Shown here: positions 8,658-12,676 of the stretch, one piece after another
Layout: each line of letters starts with the position of its first letter
Numbering within the stretch: position 1 is the first letter of the stretch
Assembly: GCA_023621975.1 (NCBI GenBank)
Contig: JAMOAC010000250.1
Span: forward strand, 1 to 12,676
Source: Bacillota bacterium
Lineage (GTDB): Bacteria > Bacillota_A > Clostridia > Acetivibrionales > DUMB01
Length of the DNA: 12,676 nucleotides
Direction of reading: 5' to 3'
Notes under the pieces: model-generated
Database searches by the model: none
The model's input: only the letters and a program-made list of their open reading frames with translations
What the model was told of the DNA's origin: nothing
Made by a program: the position numbers and the translations under genes

Positions 8658-8686
8658 ATTTTAAATATGCAGGTAGCTATTGTCAA
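8658..8686 (-). promoter_or_regulatory. Sigma-A promoter of hisS-aspS
   Basis: The minus strand has a perfect -35 TTGACA (8686-8681), a 17-bp spacer and -10 TAAAAT (8663-8658; five of six match). Transcription would start near 8651, giving a leader of about 75 nt that consists mostly of the terminator hairpin. Confidence 0.75.
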
Positions 8687-8708
8687 TATATAAACACTAA
8701 TTCGCAGC

Positions 8709-8748
8709 TCAGGAACATAACTTGCTTCCTGAAGTGATCCTTAAGCAA
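8709..8748. repeat. Two overlapping, mutually exclusive inverted repeats upstream of the hisS promoter
   Basis: TCAGGAA (8709-8715) and TTCCTGA (8726-8732) form a perfect 7-bp inverted repeat. TTGCTT (8722-8727) and AAGCAA (8743-8748) form a second one that shares two bases with the first, so both cannot form at once. No T-tract follows on either strand. They lie between the hisS promoter and the promoter of the 49-aa gene, and could be an operator region or a small RNA; nothing recognised. Confidence 0.4.
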
Positions 8749-8780
8749 CAGCCCGGATGAAGTAAATATTTCTGTACTAA

Positions 8781-8822
8781 ATTTCCCGGAAATATTTGTA
8801 AAAAGGGAATCCGTGATATAAT
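8781..8822 (+). promoter_or_regulatory. Promoter of the 49-aa gene with adjacent palindrome
   Basis: A perfect extended -10, TGATATAAT (TATAAT at 8817-8822), is preceded by a moderate -35 TTGTAA (8796-8801, 15-bp spacer). An odd-centred 13-bp palindrome, ATTTCCCGGAAAT (8781-8793), touches the -35 region and could be an operator. Predicted transcription start near 8829. Confidence 0.6.
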
Positions 8823-8867
8823 TAATCATAGCTTGGATCGGTAAACAAATGAGAAAGGAGCAGTATC

Positions 8868-9017
8868 GTGAGAACCAAAAGATTGAAAAAGTTCAGAAAG
8901 CTCAGAAGAAAAAAAATAAGAAATTGCATCCTGTATGTATTTGTTCTACCCTGTCTCTTACTTGTAATAGGTTACCTGATATCTTCCCTCATTATTTTGC
9001 CGGTTATAAACGGGTAA
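8868..9017 (+). CDS. 49-aa polybasic single-pass membrane protein, function unknown
   Basis: This small frame starts with GTG at 8868, preceded by AAAGGAG (8854-8860) at 7 nt, and ends with TAA at 9015-9017. The first 18 residues hold 12 Lys or Arg (begins MRTKRLKKFRKLRRKK). Residues 21-46 are an almost unbroken hydrophobic membrane segment with two cysteines (C20, C29) and a proline (P28), ending PVING. The layout predicts a cytoplasmic basic arm and one transmembrane helix. An extended -10 promoter lies about 40 bp upstream, so the gene has its own complete expression signals. It converges on comEA, whose stop is 25 bp away. An overlapping frame from ATG 8849 (68 codons) has a poor ribosome site and an incoherent product, so it was set aside. 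It could be a membrane modulator or the surviving N-terminal anchor of a longer protein. No family was recognised. Confidence 0.7.
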   Translation: MRTKRLKKFRKLRRKKIRNCILYVFVLPCLLLVIGYLISSLIILPVING

Positions 9018-9041
9018 ACATGGCAGTTACTGTCATATGCC

Positions 9042-9857
9042 TTAATTCACTGTAATAAAGTCTTTTATATTATTGAACCTGTTTTCCTTTATCCGGGGTA
9101 CTTTCATAATGTCTTCAATAGTCTTGAATTTTCCGTTTGCCTCTCTGTATGCAATAATTTCATTTGCCGTGGCAATCCCGATTCCAGGCAGGGTATCCAG
9201 TTCACTCACAGATGCAGTGTTTATGTTGATTTTTGCAGAGTTTCCAACCCCATTTTTTCCGGATATATTAACTGCAGTACCTTCATCTGTAATAATCTCT
9301 ATGCCTTTCCCTTCTTCATGCTCACTGTCCCTGGTCCCTTTTTCATTATTCTCCTCTTCAACAATCTCGCTTTTGGACTTTATACGCAGCATCATGTTTT
9401 CGTTAAGGCTGTACACAAGGTTAATGTTATAAATGTCAGCATCATCCGTGAGCCCTCCTGCAGCTTTAATCGCATCATCCACAAGCTGGCCCTTTTTCAA
9501 GGTAACTATGCCGGGATTTTTTACACACCCGACAACATAAACTTTAATTTCATCGGTTTTGTTATCTCCACCATTACTGTTTTCTTCACTATTATTCCCT
9601 TCACCGCTAATATAATTATTGTTAGTATCAGCTTCACCGCCTGCACCTGTCGGCGGCTTCAAACCGGAATGCTGACCTGAATTGGCAGAGCCGTCACTGA
9701 AACAATCCGTTTTTCCGTCGCCGTAGATGATAATATCCCCGCCTCTTCCTGTAACTGCATATATAATCATTCCAAGAAGCACTGCCGTAAAAACGGCGAA
9801 GGCAATAACAGCATCCCTTTTTACGGTTATTTCCTTGTCAAACACGTTAAACTTCAT
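9042..9857 (-). CDS. comEA: ComEA-like DNA-binding competence protein (SLBB + helix-hairpin-helix)
   Basis: This 271-aa protein has one N-terminal membrane anchor (about 16-36), a long low-complexity linker rich in Gly, Asn, Ser and Glu (about 47-102), and a SLBB domain (103-160, with VYVVGCVKNPG and AIKAAGGL). An acidic linker follows, and the C-terminal helix-hairpin-helix pair (209-268) has NINTASVSELDTLPGIG. Family members sit outside the cell membrane and bind incoming double-stranded DNA during transformation. The SLBB-plus-HhH order is typical of Firmicute ComEA, and the length is slightly above usual because of the linkers. The second hairpin reads VPRIKENRF where GIG is usual. The ATG at 9857 has AAAGGTGAG about 7 nt upstream. 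comEB and comEC are not adjacent, so the gene stands alone, convergent with the 49-aa gene and divergent from dacF. Confidence 0.92.
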   Translation of the reverse strand: MKFNVFDKEITVKRDAVIAFAVFTAVLLGMIIYAVTGRGGDIIIYGDGKTDCFSDGSANSGQHSGLKPPTGAGGEADTNNNYISGEGNNSEENSNGGDNKTDEIKVYVVGCVKNPGIVTLKKGQLVDDAIKAAGGLTDDADIYNINLVYSLNENMMLRIKSKSEIVEEENNEKGTRDSEHEEGKGIEIITDEGTAVNISGKNGVGNSAKININTASVSELDTLPGIGIATANEIIAYREANGKFKTIEDIMKVPRIKENRFNNIKDFITVN

Positions 9858-9861
9858 AAAT

Positions 9862-9888
9862 TGCTCACCTTTTTACAAAATGCTCACC
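9862..9888 (-). repeat. Duplicated Shine-Dalgarno segment in the comEA leader
   Basis: GGTGAGCA occurs twice in the comEA leader with a period of 19 nt (plus-strand TGCTCACC at 9862-9869 and 9881-9888), in the contexts AAGGTGAGCAATTT and AAGGGTGAGCATTT. The copy nearer the gene is the functional ribosome site; the upstream copy precedes a TTG-TAA start-stop pair. Confidence 0.45.
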
Positions 9889-9937
9889 CTTATGTTTACA
9901 CTCATATTTGTACCATTTACTTTAATTTCTGTTACAG

Positions 9938-9966
9938 ATTATACCATTTATTTCAATTTAGTGCAA
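9938..9966 (-). promoter_or_regulatory. Putative comEA promoter
   Basis: The minus strand has an extended -10 TGGTATAAT (TATAAT at 9943-9938) and a partial -35 TTGCAC (9966-9961) with a 17-bp spacer. The transcription start would be near 9931, giving a leader of about 74 nt. Confidence 0.6.
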
Positions 9967-10039
9967 TATATGTATATTAATACGGGGACGAATTTCCTTT
10001 TTTTTCATGATATATTCTTTCCTAAATGTATAATTTTTC

Positions 10040-10059
10040 TGGTATACTTTTTATATAAT
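10040..10059 (+). promoter_or_regulatory. Possible dacF promoter region
   Basis: TGGTATACT (10040-10048) resembles an extended -10, and TATAAT follows at 10054-10059, but neither has a recognisable sigma-A -35. In Bacillus dacF is read by forespore sigma factors, so a sigma-F or sigma-G promoter may be used instead; I could not assign one with confidence. Confidence 0.3.
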
Positions 10060-10147
10060 ATTCTAAACCATACAAAACATAATAATTAATGACGGTTTGG
10101 CTCGTTGATTTCGGCAAAACTAATGACAACCGGTTATGGAGGTATTA

Positions 10148-11449
10148 ATGAAAAGATATTGTGCATTTGCATTAATATTGTTTATTCTTGCATGCAGCTT
10201 TATTTCCGCAAGTGCGGAGGAAGAACTTAATTTTAACGCCCGTTCATACATACTTATTGATGCAAAAACCGGACAGGTCCTGTACGAACATAATTCAAAT
10301 GAAAAAAGGTTATACCCTGCAAGTACGACAAAAATCATGACTGCGATACTCGCCCTTGAATTGGGAGATCTGGATCAGATAATGACTGCAAGCAAGGAAG
10401 CAGTTTATGATATAGGAAAAGACGGGATGAACATCGGCATAATACCCGGTGAACAAATTCCCATGAGAAATCTGCTGGAGGCAATGCTCATCAGTTCCGC
10501 AAATGAAACTGCCAATATAATTGCGGAAAATATATGCGAAACCCGCCAGCAGTTCATCGATCTCATGAATGAAAAAGCCCGTGAAATAGGTGCTTTGGAC
10601 ACTCATTTTGTAAATACCAACGGTGCGCATGATGACAATCATTATACTACAGCGGCGGATATGGCAAAAATTGCAATGTATGCCATGCGCAATGAAGAAT
10701 TCAGAAAAATAGTCCAAAAGAAAAGTTATCAAATGCCTCCTACAAACAAGCACGATTCCTGGCCGGTATTATATTCCACCAACAAGCTTTTGAGAAACTG
10801 CAAGAACGAGCTTTTCCGAGTAACCGGCATCAAGACGGGATATACGGGACCTGCCGGACAGAACCTGGTATCTTCAGCGGTAAACGATGAAGGCATGGAG
10901 TTAATCGGGGTTGTTATGGGCGTAATGCAGACATCCCCAACTGCAAACTCTTACATTTATTCTGAAAAATTGCTTGAATACGGTTTTAAAAACTTTGCCA
11001 TTCAAAAGATCATGGATTCCAACCAGATAGTAAAATCAGTATATGTATCCGGAGCCAAAGGCGATGAAGAGCTGCTCGATCTCGTCACTTCAGGGGAATT
11101 AAAGTGTGTGCTGCCGAAAGACAAAAGCAAATGGAACATAAGCATTAACAAAGTCATTGAACCTGAAATATCAGCTCCGGTGTATGCAGGTCAGGTACTG
11201 GGATACATTGAATGCATCAGAAACGGCACCGTAATCGGCAAAGTTAACATAATTGCATCAAGAACCATTAAAGCGGCAAGCAAACCCGAAAACAAGTTAA
11301 AGGCAAAAAATGAAAAGGACAGTTTGCAAAATTCTGTCCTGATAAAGATAATAAAGGGTGTTCTTATAGCGGCTATATTCTTTGTACTCCTGAGGATCGT
11401 ATTGCGCAGAATCTCAAGAAAGGTGTACATAATAAAAAGGCTTAAATAA
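10148..11449 (+). CDS. dacF: D-alanyl-D-alanine carboxypeptidase (S11 family, DacF-like)
   Basis: This 433-aa penicillin-binding protein removes the terminal D-Ala from peptidoglycan stem peptides outside the membrane. A signal peptide covers about residues 1-23 (MKRYCAFALILF to SASAEE). The serine-peptidase motifs are complete: S59-T-T-K62, S117-A-N119 and K229-T-G231. A C-terminal PBP5-like beta domain follows, then a hydrophobic helix (about 396-416) and a strongly basic tail (LRRISRKVYIIKRLK). The protein is therefore held by a C-terminal transmembrane helix, as in the DacF/DacB sporulation group. The frame can start at ATG 10136, but GGAGG (10138-10142) lies inside that extension and 5 nt before ATG 10148, which is preferred. 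The gene is transcribed alone and overlaps the convergent DUF438 gene by 8 bp. DacF versus DacA cannot be settled from sequence alone. Confidence 0.93.
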   Translation: MKRYCAFALILFILACSFISASAEEELNFNARSYILIDAKTGQVLYEHNSNEKRLYPASTTKIMTAILALELGDLDQIMTASKEAVYDIGKDGMNIGIIPGEQIPMRNLLEAMLISSANETANIIAENICETRQQFIDLMNEKAREIGALDTHFVNTNGAHDDNHYTTAADMAKIAMYAMRNEEFRKIVQKKSYQMPPTNKHDSWPVLYSTNKLLRNCKNELFRVTGIKTGYTGPAGQNLVSSAVNDEGMELIGVVMGVMQTSPTANSYIYSEKLLEYGFKNFAIQKIMDSNQIVKSVYVSGAKGDEELLDLVTSGELKCVLPKDKSKWNISINKVIEPEISAPVYAGQVLGYIECIRNGTVIGKVNIIASRTIKAASKPENKLKAKNEKDSLQNSVLIKIIKGVLIAAIFFVLLRIVLRRISRKVYIIKRLK

Positions 11450-11457
11450 GCCTTTTT
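11434..11457. terminator. Bidirectional terminator containing both convergent stop codons
   Basis: AAAAAGGCTTA (11434-11444) and TAAGCCTTTTT (11447-11457) are perfect 11-bp inverted arms two bases apart, with A-run before and T-run after, so the hairpin works on both strands. The stop codon of the DUF438 gene (complement of 11442-11444) and of dacF (11447-11449) both lie at its centre. Confidence 0.9.
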
Positions 11458-12665
11458 TCTCCTTTTATTTCCTGAATAGGGCGGATATTCTGCGTAATCT
11501 CCATTATTCCAAGGAATTCGCCCTTGTCATTCCGTACTGCAAAATACCTGATGTATGCATATATGTCTCCCATATGAATCCAAAAATCCACGTTATCTTT
11601 TCTTCCTGACTTAAGGTCATCAATTACCTGTTCCACAACATGTACACTTGCCGGTGGATGGCAGTTTTGTACCGTCCTGCCTATAACAGCTTTTGTCCTT
11701 GCGAATATCCTGTCCTTGCCACGGGAAAAGTATTTGACTATGCCGTCCTTATCCACAAAGGTTATGTCAAAAGGCAAGGTATTGAGCATGCACTCGATTT
11801 CCTCATGGGACAGCGCGCCTGTCTCAAACTCGACATATCCTTCATCTGCTCTCTCCAGGCCTTCTTTTTCGAGTTTCTGCTCAACATTTACCCTTTCAGG
11901 CTTCCAGATACCCTGAGGCCTCGTAAGGCAATATCCTATTTCTTCACTTTCCTGTGCAATCTTTAACCATTCATCTTCCGCCAGCGATTCTGCAGCCATG
12001 GGGAATAATATATTTTCTTCCTTAAAAATCATTTCCATTACTTTATTTACAGTTTCGTCAATTTTTCCTGCGACATTTTCCCTGTCGCCCTTGTAATCGG
12101 ACAGCACTGATATGACTTCACTTATGCTTCTTCTTATGTCATCGTCTACCCCCCACATTACCTTTGGGGGAGCATATATTCCGTATTTCTCCAGATACGG
12201 AAACAGCAGATTTTCCTTCCTGCCGTAGTGCTTTTTCACTTCAGCCAAAAGCTTAAAATCCTCCAGGAGGTTACTGACTTTTTCGTTGTCGTCATTTTTC
12301 CTGAATTCTGCGAGATGTGGCTTTATCCTCTCGTTTACAAGCTTTTCAATTTCCCTGTTCTCCAATTTGAAAGTGTGAAGCGGGTGCCCGGGAATTTCGG
12401 AAGGATCTTTTGATTTGTGGATTTCCTCGATGGAACCTTTAAACACAGCAGCATGTACGTCACAAAGCCTTTGTACGTCTTCGACCGGCATTCCTTCCAT
12501 TATAAGGGCGTTCTCCATCTCAGATATCTCGCCTGGAGAAATACCCTTAATGAGTTTTTCAAATCTGGGCCTTACCTCCTCAACGCTTTTTCCGTTATGA
12601 AGCTCCATTATCAACTCTTTCAATACCTTTTGCCTGTATTCCCTGTTATTAATAACCTCGCTCAT
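11442..12665 (-). CDS. DUF438 - hemerythrin-like - PAS protein
   Basis: This 407-aa soluble protein has three parts. Residues about 12-88 are a DUF438 domain (ELHNGKSVEEV, ENALIMEGMPVEDVQRLCDVHAAVF). Residues about 92-228 form a hemerythrin-type four-helix bundle with likely iron ligands H94 and H97 (GHPLHTFKLEN), H146 and E151 (KKHYGRKENLLFPYLEK) and E217/E218 (FKEENILFP). Residues about 285-395 are a PAS domain (MLNTLPFDITFVDKDGIVKYFS to FLGIMEITQNI) containing CHPP. Hemerythrin domains bind a di-iron centre that reacts with O2, NO or related species, and PAS domains sense ligands or redox state. There is no kinase, cyclase or DNA-binding output, so a sensor or stress-protein role is inferred only. 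The ATG at 12665 has GGAGGG 5 nt upstream, and the window ends just beyond it. No partner gene is visible. Confidence 0.88.
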   Translation of the reverse strand: MSEVINNREYRQKVLKELIMELHNGKSVEEVRPRFEKLIKGISPGEISEMENALIMEGMPVEDVQRLCDVHAAVFKGSIEEIHKSKDPSEIPGHPLHTFKLENREIEKLVNERIKPHLAEFRKNDDNEKVSNLLEDFKLLAEVKKHYGRKENLLFPYLEKYGIYAPPKVMWGVDDDIRRSISEVISVLSDYKGDRENVAGKIDETVNKVMEMIFKEENILFPMAAESLAEDEWLKIAQESEEIGYCLTRPQGIWKPERVNVEQKLEKEGLERADEGYVEFETGALSHEEIECMLNTLPFDITFVDKDGIVKYFSRGKDRIFARTKAVIGRTVQNCHPPASVHVVEQVIDDLKSGRKDNVDFWIHMGDIYAYIRYFAVRNDKGEFLGIMEITQNIRPIQEIKGEKRLI

Positions 12666-12676
12666 AACTTCCCTCC

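Noticed and set aside
8590..8867. T-box riboswitch upstream of hisS
   Set aside because: The conserved T-box sequence (GGTGG-ACC-CG type) was not found on the minus strand, and the predicted leader is too short for a stem I.
9018..9035. Near-palindrome ATGGCAGTTACTGTCAT as a terminator of the 49-aa gene
   Set aside because: The stem is short, has a G-U pair and is not followed by a T-tract, so it cannot be called a terminator with confidence.
8849..9055. A 68-codon plus-strand frame overlapping the 49-aa gene
   Set aside because: Its ATG lacks a good Shine-Dalgarno, while the strong AAAGGAG serves the GTG at 8868 in another frame. Its product has no membrane segment or other coherent feature and runs into the comEA 3' end.
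10310..10753. A 147-codon minus-strand frame inside dacF
   Set aside because: It is antisense to a complete, motif-verified dacF and shows no ribosome site or recognisable domain.

Overview
The window looks like chromosomal DNA from a low-to-mid GC Gram-positive anaerobe of the class Clostridia. The signs are strong GGAGG-type ribosome binding sites, AT-rich spacers with TTGACA/TATAAT promoters, a sporulation-type DacF carboxypeptidase, a hisS-aspS pair, ComEA, and a giant oxygen-sensitive acyl-CoA dehydratase activase fusion. A cellulolytic Acetivibrio/Ruminiclostridium-type genome would fit, but that is a guess from gene style. No tRNA, rRNA, CRISPR, phage or insertion-sequence gene was seen.

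Layout. Positions 1-3752 (minus) hold 1250 codons of a giant protein with two HgdC/BadF-type ATPase modules followed by a cysteine-rich DUF2229/HgdB-like part; its 3' end is outside the window. A 332-bp spacer carries the terminator of the next unit and the promoter and unusual leader of the giant gene. Positions 4085-8577 (minus) form a co-oriented set transcribed as hisS, aspS, lepB, araD, joining two aminoacyl-tRNA synthetases, signal peptidase I and L-ribulose-5-phosphate 4-epimerase. A strong sigma-A promoter drives hisS, and an intrinsic terminator lies in the short leader between promoter and gene. Another terminator-like hairpin sits between aspS and lepB.

Positions 8578-9857 hold a regulatory spacer, a 49-codon membrane-protein gene on the plus strand that starts with GTG (8868-9017), and comEA on the minus strand, convergent with it. 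Positions 9858-10147 are the divergent spacer between comEA and dacF. dacF (plus, 10148-11449) converges on a DUF438-hemerythrin-PAS protein gene (minus, 11442-12665). The two genes overlap by 8 bp, and both stop codons lie in the centre of one near-perfect bidirectional terminator.

The genes are mostly housekeeping: translation (hisS, aspS), protein export (lepB), cell wall or spore cortex (dacF) and DNA uptake (comEA). The less ordinary items are the giant activase, the iron-binding/PAS sensor-like protein, the small polybasic membrane protein and several leader structures. No clearly new multi-gene system was found. The best second-look candidates are the 49-aa gene, the hairpin between Shine-Dalgarno and start of the giant activase, and the hisS leader terminator.
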